Source of the DNA: JAJPXC01 sp964562375
GTDB lineage: Bacteria > Bacteroidota > Bacteroidia > Bacteroidales > Muribaculaceae
Length of the DNA: 64,000 bases
Direction: 5' to 3'
NCBI GenBank assembly: GCA_964562375.1
Contig: CAZLSW010000003.1
Location: forward strand, 1 to 64,000
The notes below the pieces were generated by a model. That model was not told the DNA's origin. It searched no databases and worked only from the letters and a program-made list of their open reading frames with translations. Positions 7,533-14,853 of this stretch are shown piece by piece. Position numbers and translations under genes: made by a program. The stretch's first letter is position 1, and the number at the start of each line of letters is the position of its first letter.

Positions 7533-9119
7533 ATGCTAAAGACAGTCAGGGTTGTATTAGCGTGGGCGTTTTTCCTCGCTATCACATGGCTCTTTTTGGA
7601 TTTCACGGGATTGGCGGCCGCATGGTTCGGCTGGATGGCCAAGATTCAGGTAGTACCGGCTTTGCTGGCGCTCAACATCGCGGCGTTGGCTGTGGTGGCG
7701 CTGCTTACGGTGATTTTCGGCCGCGTGTACTGTTCGATTATCTGCCCGTTGGGCGTGATGCAGGACGGTTTCACATGGTTGCGTGGTCGCGTGGGTCCCA
7801 AGAAGAAGCGCAAAAATCGATTCCGTTTCACTCCCAATAAGCAGAGCCTGCGTCTGGGTGTGGCCGTGGTGTTTATCGCGCTGCTGTGCGCGGGTGGAGC
7901 GGCGAAGGCAATTGCCTCGCTGATAGCTCCATACAGCGCTTACGGGCGTATAGCCTCGTCGTTGTTGGCCCCCGTTTACGATATGGCCAATAATGGCATG
8001 GCCGCGGTTGCCGAGGCCGAGGACTCGGTGATGTTCTACACCGTCGATGGCACAACGGCTTGGAACGCGATCGTGACGCTTGTGGCCGTGGTGACCCTCG
8101 TCGTGGTAGGCGGTTTCGCCTTCTTCAAGGGCCGCTGGTGGTGCAACAACATCTGCCCCGTGGGCACGCTGCTGGGCTACCTGTCTAAGGGCTCATTGTA
8201 TAAAATCAGGATCGACACCTCCAAGTGTATCAACTGCGGCAAGTGCGGTCGCGAGTGCAAGGCCTCGTGTATCGACACCAAGAATCACCGCATAGATTAT
8301 ACCCGTTGCGTGGCCTGCATGGACTGCATCGGCAACTGCTCGACCAACGCCATCTCCTACTCGGTTGTCGCTCCTAAAAACGACCAAAAGGACGATGAGC
8401 AATTCATTGAAAATAAGGCGGAAACGACCAAGGATAAAAATCCTAAGGCAGCAGCCAAGGTGGAGGCAGAGGCCGAGGACACCGGTCGTCGCCAGTTTAT
8501 GATGACTGGCTTGGCCGTAGGCGCCGGCGCCGCTGTGGCGTGGGCCGAGGGGAAAACCACGGATGGCGGTTTGGCCGCATTGCGTCCCAAGCATGCCCCG
8601 GAGCGCAAGCAGCCGATCGCCCCACCCGGAGCCGGCAGCTATAAATCGTTCCATGACCACTGCACCCGTTGCCAACTATGCATCAACCAGTGCCCTAACG
8701 GCGTGCTGCAGCCCAAGATCGCTGTTAGTGGATTTATGATTCCCGAGATGGTGTTCACCACGGGCTACTGTCGTCCCGAATGCAACCGCTGCTCCACTGT
8801 TTGCCCCACAGGCTCCATCAAATTTATCACCGCAGAGGAGCGCACTGCCGTTTCGGTGGGCGTGGCGTCGGTGGATTACGACATCTGCCTGGCCGCGGCT
8901 GACGGTGAGAATTGCGGCAACTGCGCCCGTCACTGCCCTGCCGATGCTATCGTGATGGTGGAGGTGTCCGAGGGTTCGCAGCAGAAGCGCCCAGTAGTTA
9001 ATCCCGCGTTGTGTATCGGTTGCGGTGCTTGCGAGCACCTGTGCCCTGTGAGTCCTGTGAGCGCGATAACCGTTGAGGGTCGCGACACTCACGTTCCCGT
9101 TAAACCTATAATTGGATAA
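7533..9119 (+). CDS. NapH/NapG-like membrane polyferredoxin
   Basis: A 528-aa integral membrane Fe-S protein. The N-terminal third has four or five hydrophobic segments with the NapH-type motifs YCSIICPLG and WWCNNICPVG. The first ferredoxin pair follows (CINCGKCGRECKASC; CVACMDCIGNC). A linker then carries a twin-arginine-like GRRQFMMTG plus a hydrophobic stretch. A second polyferredoxin segment has four clusters (CTRCQLCINQC, CRPECNRCSTVC, CGNCARHC, CIGCGACEHLC). It looks like a NapH-type protein fused to a NapG/MauM-type one, suited to passing electrons from the quinone pool to a periplasmic partner. The next gene, four bases on, is a Tat-exported ferredoxin-domain oxidoreductase. No nitrate reductase genes are near. 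Confidence 0.82.
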   Translation: MLKTVRVVLAWAFFLAITWLFLDFTGLAAAWFGWMAKIQVVPALLALNIAALAVVALLTVIFGRVYCSIICPLGVMQDGFTWLRGRVGPKKKRKNRFRFTPNKQSLRLGVAVVFIALLCAGGAAKAIASLIAPYSAYGRIASSLLAPVYDMANNGMAAVAEAEDSVMFYTVDGTTAWNAIVTLVAVVTLVVVGGFAFFKGRWWCNNICPVGTLLGYLSKGSLYKIRIDTSKCINCGKCGRECKASCIDTKNHRIDYTRCVACMDCIGNCSTNAISYSVVAPKNDQKDDEQFIENKAETTKDKNPKAAAKVEAEAEDTGRRQFMMTGLAVGAGAAVAWAEGKTTDGGLAALRPKHAPERKQPIAPPGAGSYKSFHDHCTRCQLCINQCPNGVLQPKIAVSGFMIPEMVFTTGYCRPECNRCSTVCPTGSIKFITAEERTAVSVGVASVDYDICLAAADGENCGNCARHCPADAIVMVEVSEGSQQKRPVVNPALCIGCGACEHLCPVSPVSAITVEGRDTHVPVKPIIG

Positions 9120-9123
9120 CAAG

Positions 9124-10515
9124 ATGAAAACCAACGATATATCACGTCGAAAATTTCTGAAATATATGGGTGTCGGAGCCGGCGCCACCATGTTGTCCGG
9201 TACCTCATGTATAAGCCGTAACCGGGCCTCGGAGCAAGATGAGGAGGCTGGAGAGATGACTTATCGTGTAAATCCGTCGACGGGCGATCGCGTGTCGCTC
9301 CTCGGTTATGGCTGCATGCGCCTGCCCGTTCTTCCCGCTCCGGCCGGAGCTCCTGAGAACGAGGACGGCGGCATCGACCAAGAGGAGGTGAACCGACAAG
9401 TGGACGTGGCCATAGCTGGCGGTGTCAACTATTTCGACACGTCGCCTGCCTACTGCAAAGGTCGCTCGGAAAAAGCAATGGGCGAGGCATTGAGCCGCTA
9501 TCCACGCGACTCCTATTTCTTGGCTACCAAGCTATCCAACTTCGACGAGTCGACATGGCCACGCGAGAAATCCCAGGAGATGTTTGAAAACTCGTTGAAA
9601 TACCTGCGCACCGATTACGTCGACTACTTGTTGCTCCACTGCGTGGGTGTGGGTAGTTTTGAGGCGTTCAATCACCGTTATGAGGAGAATGGCATCCTCG
9701 ACTGGCTTATCGAGCAGCGTCAGAATGGTCGTATCCGTAACTTAGGGTTCTCCTACCACGGTGATATTGAGGTTTTTGACCATGCGTTGAAGATGCATGA
9801 TGAAGGACGGTTGAAATGGGATTTCGTGCAAATCCAGCTCAACTATGTTGACTGGGAGCAGGCCAAGGCCGACAACGAGCGCGAAACCGACGCTAAATAC
9901 CTCTATGGCGAGCTGACCCGTCGCGGCATCTGCGCCGTGGTGATGGAGCCGTTGTTGGGTGGCCGATTGGCCAATGTGTCCAATAACCTTCTGGCTATCA
10001 TGCAGAAAGAGTGCCCTGGCGACACTCCCGCCAAGTGGGCATTCCGTTACGCCGGCACCCCTGAGAATATTCTCACCGTCCTCTCGGGAATGACGTATAT
10101 GGATCACCTCAAGGAAAACCTAAAGACGTTCTCGCCGCTACATCCCCTCACAGCCGAGGAGGACGCTACGCTGATGCATATCGCCAGGCTGATGATGCAG
10201 CATCCGGCAATCCCCTGCACCGAGTGCCAGTATTGCATGCCTTGCCCCTACGGTATAGATATTCCCTCGACGTTCGGCCACTACAATCAGATGCTAAGTG
10301 AGGACAACATCGTTGACGACGCCCGCGACCCGCACTTCGCCCAGGCGCGCAAGCGATTCCTCGTTGGCTACGACCGCAAGGTGCCGCGCTTGCGGCAGGC
10401 TGCACATTGCATAGGCTGCGGCGTTTGCGCTCCTCACTGCCCGCAAGAGATCCGCATCCCCGATGAGTTGCACAAAATCGACGCCTACGCCGAGAAACTG
10501 CGTCGCCAGGCATGA
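9124..10515 (+). CDS. Tat-exported aldo/keto reductase with ferredoxin domain
   Basis: A 463-aa oxidoreductase. The N-terminus SRRKFLKYMGVGAGATMLSG is a twin-arginine signal, and a cysteine after it (SGTSC) could be a lipobox. The aldo/keto reductase barrel carries YFDTSPAYCKGRSE with the catalytic Tyr, DYVDYLLLH and GFSYHGDIEVF. The C-terminal 100 residues hold two 4Fe-4S sites (CTECQYCMPCPYGIDIP and CIGCGVCAPHC). Proteins of this type usually use a flavin or NADPH with a ferredoxin. The neighbouring membrane polyferredoxin is the likely electron donor. The substrate is unknown. The in-frame TTG at 9112 was rejected as the start because it precedes the stop of the upstream gene. Confidence 0.85.
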   Translation: MKTNDISRRKFLKYMGVGAGATMLSGTSCISRNRASEQDEEAGEMTYRVNPSTGDRVSLLGYGCMRLPVLPAPAGAPENEDGGIDQEEVNRQVDVAIAGGVNYFDTSPAYCKGRSEKAMGEALSRYPRDSYFLATKLSNFDESTWPREKSQEMFENSLKYLRTDYVDYLLLHCVGVGSFEAFNHRYEENGILDWLIEQRQNGRIRNLGFSYHGDIEVFDHALKMHDEGRLKWDFVQIQLNYVDWEQAKADNERETDAKYLYGELTRRGICAVVMEPLLGGRLANVSNNLLAIMQKECPGDTPAKWAFRYAGTPENILTVLSGMTYMDHLKENLKTFSPLHPLTAEEDATLMHIARLMMQHPAIPCTECQYCMPCPYGIDIPSTFGHYNQMLSEDNIVDDARDPHFAQARKRFLVGYDRKVPRLRQAAHCIGCGVCAPHCPQEIRIPDELHKIDAYAEKLRRQA

Positions 10516-10955
10516 CGTCATCGCCATTTGATCTGTTGCGCGAGGGCGACACTCTTGTGGTTGTCGCCCCGGACGGCACCGAGCACCACCTCTCCGAGCG
10601 AGGGGTGGCGCCGCTTTATACAGCCTGCATGAACGGGTGGCTCAAGGGCGCTACGGTTGTAGACAAGGTTACTGGGCTTGGAGCCGCTGTGGTGATGGCT
10701 CGCGGCGGGGTTTCCAGGTATTACACACGGGTGATTTCACGGCCTGCGCTCGCCTATCTTGACGGGAAAGGGATTTCTGGGGAGGCGCTTTCGGTGGTGG
10801 ATGGCATAATCAACCGCCGAGGGGACGGACCATGCCCTCTGGAAGCGAGGCTAAATGGGGTAGGGGAGGATGACTTTTGGGGGGAGATAAGCCTTTTCGT
10901 GGAGGAAATGCATAATGACCACCGCGGCAAACCGCGGGGCACCGTGGTTTGCTAA
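10512..10955 (+). CDS. DUF1893 family protein with a repeat-derived C-terminus
   Basis: Small cytoplasmic protein of 147 aa whose start overlaps the preceding stop (ATGA). The pattern DLLREGDTLVVV...DGTEHHLSERGVAPLY is the DUF1893 signature. The family also appears as a domain in cytidine deaminase-like proteins, with no settled function. The last 13 residues (NDHRGKPRGTVVC) are encoded by the palindromic repeat starting at 10918, so the native end was probably just before it. Translational coupling suggests it serves the reductase operon. Confidence 0.72.
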   Translation: MTSSPFDLLREGDTLVVVAPDGTEHHLSERGVAPLYTACMNGWLKGATVVDKVTGLGAAVVMARGGVSRYYTRVISRPALAYLDGKGISGEALSVVDGIINRRGDGPCPLEARLNGVGEDDFWGEISLFVEEMHNDHRGKPRGTVVC

Positions 10956-11095
10956 TACAGGCGCGGGCTTGGCGCCCGCGCTCTTTGATGGCCGTCCAAG
11001 GCCGGCTCTCCGAAGGCCGCCCATAGGCTGGCGCTGCTATGGCCGTCCTATGGCCGGCGCTGCTATGGCCGTCCCAGGCCGACCCCCTAAGGAGG
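10918..11095. repeat. Cluster of GC-rich palindromic repeats
   Basis: The unit ACCACCGCGGCAAACCGCGG (10918 on) continues as GGCACCGTGGTTTGCTAATA and is almost identical to the copy at 48903. A hairpin GCGCGGGC-TTGGC-GCCCGCGC (10961-10981) follows, then several GGCCGTCC...GGCCGGC units, two of them in tandem. The final TGGCCGTCCCAGGCCGACCC resembles 30050-30068. The first part lies inside the DUF1893 gene. Confidence 0.8.
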
Positions 11096-11378
11096 AGGTA
11101 TATAAAGCGAAAGAGCCTTGTCTCACGACAAAACTCTTTCTCCATGTTGTAAAGTGTATACAGGGATGTGATTATTATGCTATCCGAAAGTGATTGAAAT
11201 CACTAACTGGCCACAAAATTAATTGTTATTTTTTAACTAACAAAGAAAATTAACAAAAATTGTATCCAAAAAGTGACAACTGATGAATTTTTCTCACAAT
11301 TAGGACAATAAAAGCAGAGATAAACCCAACAAAGGCGAAAATATTGCGTTGTGACTGTGAAAAATATTTAAAAACGTT
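11096..11378. other. AT-rich intergenic stretch with one hairpin
   Basis: About 280 bases without a credible gene. The only structure I see is an interrupted hairpin at 11110-11139, AAAGAG-CC-TTGTC-TCAC-GACAA-AA-CTCTTT, not followed by a clear T run, so it is at best a weak terminator for the upstream operon. The rest is AT-rich and leads to the promoter at 11379. Confidence 0.5.
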
Positions 11379-11408
11379 TTGAGGAAGCGGGGAAATGTGT
11401 TATCTTTG
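11379..11408 (+). promoter_or_regulatory. Promoter for the secreted mini-protein and pullulanase
   Basis: TTG at 11379-11381 and TATCTTTG at 11401-11408 with a 19-base spacer fit the Bacteroidetes consensus. The start codon of the next gene is 25 bases downstream. The pullulanase follows after a 28-base gap, so it probably shares this promoter. Confidence 0.75.
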
Positions 11409-11432
11409 TAGACTAAAGTAACGTTACTGCCT

Positions 11433-11750
11433 ATGAAGCTAATTCGACACCTAATTATAAGCCTGGGATTGCTGTCGCTGACGGCCCCCTCGGCTATGGC
11501 CACGGCCGAGAAAAGCGTGGCCACGGAGGTCGTGTCGCAACAGGGCACGACAGTGCGTGTTAACCAAGGCCACATCGAGCTTGTCGCGGTCGATCAGGCC
11601 GCCACGTTCTCCCTATACTCCATTACGGGCCAGCTGGTGAAATCGGTTTCTGTGGCCGCTGGCGCGACAATGACCCTAGACCTCCCCAAGGGCGTGTACA
11701 TCGTGAGATGCTCCGAGGGGCAATGGGTGAAGCGAGTGATGGTAAGATAG
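11433..11750 (+). CDS. Secreted mini-protein consisting of a sorting-domain-like module
   Basis: A 105-aa protein with an N-terminal signal peptide (MKLIRHLIISLGLLSLTAPSAMA). The remainder resembles the C-terminal beta-sandwich of type IX secretion substrates: HIELVAVDQAATFSLYSITGQ, LVKSVSVAAGATMTLDLPKG and a final VYIVRCSEGQWVKRVMVR. It contains almost nothing but this domain, unlike the usual long cargo protein. It sits directly before the pullulanase under the same promoter. Function unknown; an adaptor, a decayed cargo protein and a chance module are all possible. Confidence 0.65.
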   Translation: MKLIRHLIISLGLLSLTAPSAMATAEKSVATEVVSQQGTTVRVNQGHIELVAVDQAATFSLYSITGQLVKSVSVAAGATMTLDLPKGVYIVRCSEGQWVKRVMVR

Positions 11751-11778
11751 ATTATATCATATAACCAATTAAAAAGAC

Positions 11779-13797
11779 ATGTTAGTTAACCTTATTCACA
11801 CCGCGGCACGCGCGCTGCCGGTGGTCGCTATCGGTGCGGCCATGAGCGCCTCGGCCGCCATCAATGGCAAGCAGGACTTTTCCAAGTATCCCACTTATAA
11901 TGGCAACGACCTGGAGTTGACTGTCACTCCCGAGGGGGCCAACTTCCGCTTGTGGTCGCCAGAGGCTCAGGCCGCTCAGGTGCTGATTTATCCCACCGGA
12001 CGCGGTTCCTTGGCAACCGACACCCTGGACATGACCAAGGCCGAGAGCGGCACTTGGCGCGCTACTTTGCCGGGTGATAACTACGGCAAGTTCTACACCT
12101 TCCGTATCAAATTTGACGGCGAGTGGTTGAAGGAAACCCCGGGAGTGTGGGCCAAGGCTGTGGGTGTCAACGGCGACCGTGCCGCCATCATCGACATGGC
12201 TACCACCAATCCCGAGGGTTGGGCCCAAGACCGTGGTCCCGAGGTGAAGGCTATCAACGACGTGGTTCTCTATGAGATGCACCACCGCGACTTCTCGGTG
12301 CATCCCTCCTCGGGTGTCGCCAACAAGGGTAAATTCCTCGCTCTTACCGAGCATGGCACCACCAATCCCGACGGGCTTGCCACTGGCATCGATCACCTTA
12401 AGGAACTGGGCGTAACCCACGTGCATATTCTCCCTTCCTACGACTACAACTCGGTGGACGAGACCAATCTCCCGGCCAACCAATACAACTGGGGCTATGA
12501 TCCCTGGAACTATAACGCGCCAGAAGGTTCCTATTCCACCAATCCGAGCGACCCGGCCACGCGCATCCGCGAGATGAAGGAGATGGTGAAGGCACTTCAC
12601 GACGCTGGTATCGGAGTGGTGATGGACGTTGTTTACAACCACACGGCGCTTGGCGACGATTCCAACTTCTCCCTTACCGCTCCGGGTTATTACTATCGTC
12701 ACCGCGAGGATGGCTCCTATAGCGACGCCTCGGGATGCGGCAACGAAACCGCCAGCGACCGCCAACAGATGCGCGACTATATCATCAACTCGGTGAAATA
12801 CTGGGCCGACGAGTACCACATCGACGGCTTCCGTTTCGACTTGATGGCAATCCACGACACCGAGACGATGACCGACGTTGCCAAAGCGTTGAAGGAGATC
12901 AACCCCTCGATCTTCGTGTACGGCGAGGGTTGGACGGCAGGCGATTCGCCTCTGCCTGTTGATCGTCGCGCATTGAAAGAGAACGTGTCGAAGATGGAGG
13001 GTATCGCTGTGTTTAGCGACGACATCCGCGACGCGGTGAAGGGTCATTACAGTGACGCCGCCGACCGGGGTTTCGCCACGGGCAAGCCCGGCAACGAGGA
13101 GACGGTAAAGATTGGTATTGTGGGCGCTACCGCTCATCCCCAGGTGGATTACACCAAGGGCAACAATTCCAAATTCGCCTACGCCACCTCTCCCTCGATG
13201 GTGATCAACTACGTATCCTGTCACGACGACTTGATGCTCACCGACAAGCTGGCCAAGTCGATGCCTGGTTCAACTGAGGCCGACCGTCAACGCGCCGCAC
13301 GTCTTGCCCAGACGATTGTATTCACCTCGCAGGGCACACCGTTCATGTGGTGTGGCGAAGAGATTTTCCGCGACAAGAAGGGCGTACACAACTCCTACAA
13401 GAGCCCGGACGACATCAACGCTATCGACTGGACGCTCAAAACCAAGAACCACGACCAATTCCAGTATTATCAGGAGCTTATCAAGCTGCGCAAGGCTCAT
13501 CCCGCATTCCGCATGACCACGGCTGAGGATATCGCCAAAAACCTGAAATTTGACACCGTTACCGAACCTAACCTCATCTCCTATTCCCTGCTCAACAACG
13601 CCAACGGCGACCAGTGGAAAGAGATTAAGGTGATCTTCAACGGCTCGGACGAGGCACGCCAGGTGAAAGTGGCCAAGGGCAACTGGATCGTGATCGCCGA
13701 GGATGGCAAGATTAATGCCGAGGGCCTTGGTACCACCAAGGGGGGCAAGCTTACCGTGGCCCCCGTCTCGGCTCTCATCCTCGCCCGCGAGAAATAA
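11779..13797 (+). CDS. pulA: Type I pullulanase (GH13), exported
   Basis: Debranching enzyme that cleaves alpha-1,6 links in pullulan, glycogen or starch fragments. The 672-aa protein has a short hydrophobic export signal (about residues 1-27), then a CBM48-like beta domain (VTPEGANFRLWSPEAQAAQVLIY), then the GH13 barrel. The type I pullulanase signature YNWGYDP is at residues 236-242. Catalytic regions: DVVYNH at 283-288, GFRFD with nucleophile D354, GEGW with acid/base E383, and SCHDD with H482-D483. The signal suggests a periplasmic or surface enzyme. No sus-like transporter genes are adjacent. Confidence 0.92.
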   Translation: MLVNLIHTAARALPVVAIGAAMSASAAINGKQDFSKYPTYNGNDLELTVTPEGANFRLWSPEAQAAQVLIYPTGRGSLATDTLDMTKAESGTWRATLPGDNYGKFYTFRIKFDGEWLKETPGVWAKAVGVNGDRAAIIDMATTNPEGWAQDRGPEVKAINDVVLYEMHHRDFSVHPSSGVANKGKFLALTEHGTTNPDGLATGIDHLKELGVTHVHILPSYDYNSVDETNLPANQYNWGYDPWNYNAPEGSYSTNPSDPATRIREMKEMVKALHDAGIGVVMDVVYNHTALGDDSNFSLTAPGYYYRHREDGSYSDASGCGNETASDRQQMRDYIINSVKYWADEYHIDGFRFDLMAIHDTETMTDVAKALKEINPSIFVYGEGWTAGDSPLPVDRRALKENVSKMEGIAVFSDDIRDAVKGHYSDAADRGFATGKPGNEETVKIGIVGATAHPQVDYTKGNNSKFAYATSPSMVINYVSCHDDLMLTDKLAKSMPGSTEADRQRAARLAQTIVFTSQGTPFMWCGEEIFRDKKGVHNSYKSPDDINAIDWTLKTKNHDQFQYYQELIKLRKAHPAFRMTTAEDIAKNLKFDTVTEPNLISYSLLNNANGDQWKEIKVIFNGSDEARQVKVAKGNWIVIAEDGKINAEGLGTTKGGKLTVAPVSALILAREK

Positions 13798-13804
13798 CCT
13801 CCTC

Positions 13805-13828
13805 AACCCCGCGGGTCACCGCGGGGTG
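13805..13828. repeat. Short GC-rich palindrome after pullulanase
   Basis: AACCCCGCGGGTCACCGCGG continues to GGTGAA and forms a CCCCGCGG/CCGCGGGG hairpin 7 bases after the pullulanase stop. It can act as its 3' hairpin. It shares the core of the dispersed palindromes and lies 43 bases before the transposase-like remnant. Confidence 0.6.
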
Positions 13829-13870
13829 AATAAAAAATCCTATTATTAACCATTTCCTTTCAATTCAGCC

Positions 13871-13985
13871 ATGCCTCGCCCTTCCTCTCCTTTCGGCAAT
13901 CGCCCTTCTGTGCATCAGCAATTGCGAAGGGCGAAATGGCAGGATTACAACGCCCCCGGAATTTATCTCATCACCTTGGTTAGTA
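13871..13985 (+). pseudogene. N-terminal remnant resembling a REP-associated tyrosine transposase
   Basis: The first ~35 codons from the ATG read MPRPSSPFGNRPSVHQQLRR, then AKWQDYNAPGIYLITLV. The pattern basic segment, W-x-DY-x-x-P-G-x-Y-x-x-T matches the beginning of RAYT/transposase-17-type proteins. The frame continues to 14080 but loses similarity near 13985, where the promoter region of the next gene starts, and the HUH and catalytic Tyr parts are missing. I read it as a 5' fragment left after deletion. Its closeness to a GC-rich palindrome fits a REP-RAYT relation. Family assignment rests on a short motif. Confidence 0.45.
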
Positions 13986-14024
13986 GATTTGTGACCACAA
14001 TATGGGAATATCGCGTGAAATTTG

Positions 14025-14032
14025 TATCTTTG
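14025..14032 (+). promoter_or_regulatory. -7 element for the pRiA4b ORF-3-like gene
   Basis: TATCTTTG, 16 bases before the ATG at 14049. No TTG was found at the expected distance upstream, so only the -7 half is clear. It argues for the ATG at 14049 rather than the earlier TTG at 14022. Confidence 0.45.
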
Positions 14033-14048
14033 GCGAAAATTTATCACC

Positions 14049-14792
14049 ATGGCAAAACGAAAAGACTTTCCGCCGCTTGATGAAGCGGATGCTCAGCTAT
14101 TTTTCGATCTCCTCAGGGCTTCTCTCGAGGAGGATCCCTATATCAATCCACACCATCAGAAGCGGAAATCGGCAAGGGTTGCCAAATCCAAGGTGAAACC
14201 TCGGGTTTTAACCCTGAAGATCGCTCTCGACAATGTGTCCAAACCACCTGTATGGCGCCGCGTTAAAGTGTCGTCGATGTGGAATTTCGTTGACTTGCAC
14301 GAAATCATACAGCGGGCCTTCGGTTGGATGGATGAGCATCTCGCCCATTTCGGCAACGATGCCTATGGCGATCCATACGACATGATTGAGGTGACGCTCG
14401 ACAAGAGTGACGACTGCGAGGGGCAAGACGGCTCTGAGATACTTATCGGTCAGGCGCTAAACAAGGTTGGCCAGAAATTCAAGTACGTTTACGATTTCGG
14501 CGACGATTGGATTCACACTTTAACCGTTGAGGAAATCGAGGATGGAGACATTGTGCACGCTGAGCTGGTGAAAGGCTCTGGGATGTGCCCTCCGGAGGAT
14601 TGCGGCGGTCCTTGGGGATGGAAGGAGTTGCGGGATAGCGCGCTCAATGCCGATCTCAATGATGAGGATCTGATGGAACGCCTTGAATGGTGTGAACTTC
14701 TCGACGATGAGGGAAAGCCATTGACCAATTTCAAGGATTTCGACATTGACTTCCATCGGGAAATGCTCGCCGACCTTCCTCGCAAAGGTTGA
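14049..14792 (+). CDS. Plasmid pRiA4b ORF-3-like family protein
   Basis: A 247-aa cytoplasmic protein. After a basic N-terminus the segment LKIALDNVSKPPVWRRVKV begins the PRiA4_ORF3-type domain, with FVDLHEIIQRAFGWMDEHLAHF and YVYDFGDDWIHTLTVEEI, two hallmark stretches of the family. The CPPEDCGGPWGW segment is also typical. The C-terminus is acidic. The family is widespread on plasmids and chromosomes with no established function. The gene stands alone, with the transposase-like remnant upstream and a minus-strand gene converging. Confidence 0.8.
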   Translation: MAKRKDFPPLDEADAQLFFDLLRASLEEDPYINPHHQKRKSARVAKSKVKPRVLTLKIALDNVSKPPVWRRVKVSSMWNFVDLHEIIQRAFGWMDEHLAHFGNDAYGDPYDMIEVTLDKSDDCEGQDGSEILIGQALNKVGQKFKYVYDFGDDWIHTLTVEEIEDGDIVHAELVKGSGMCPPEDCGGPWGWKELRDSALNADLNDEDLMERLEWCELLDDEGKPLTNFKDFDIDFHREMLADLPRKG

Positions 14793-14853
14793 CACTTTTT
14801 ATTGGCGAATAATGATCGGATTACTACAAAACTTTACCTGTAGGGTCAAGTAA

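Noticed and set aside
11782..13224. Long minus-strand open frame of 480 codons
   Set aside because: It is the antisense shadow of the pullulanase gene, with low-complexity V/G/H-rich composition caused by the GC-rich codons; the plus-strand GH13 motifs are decisive.
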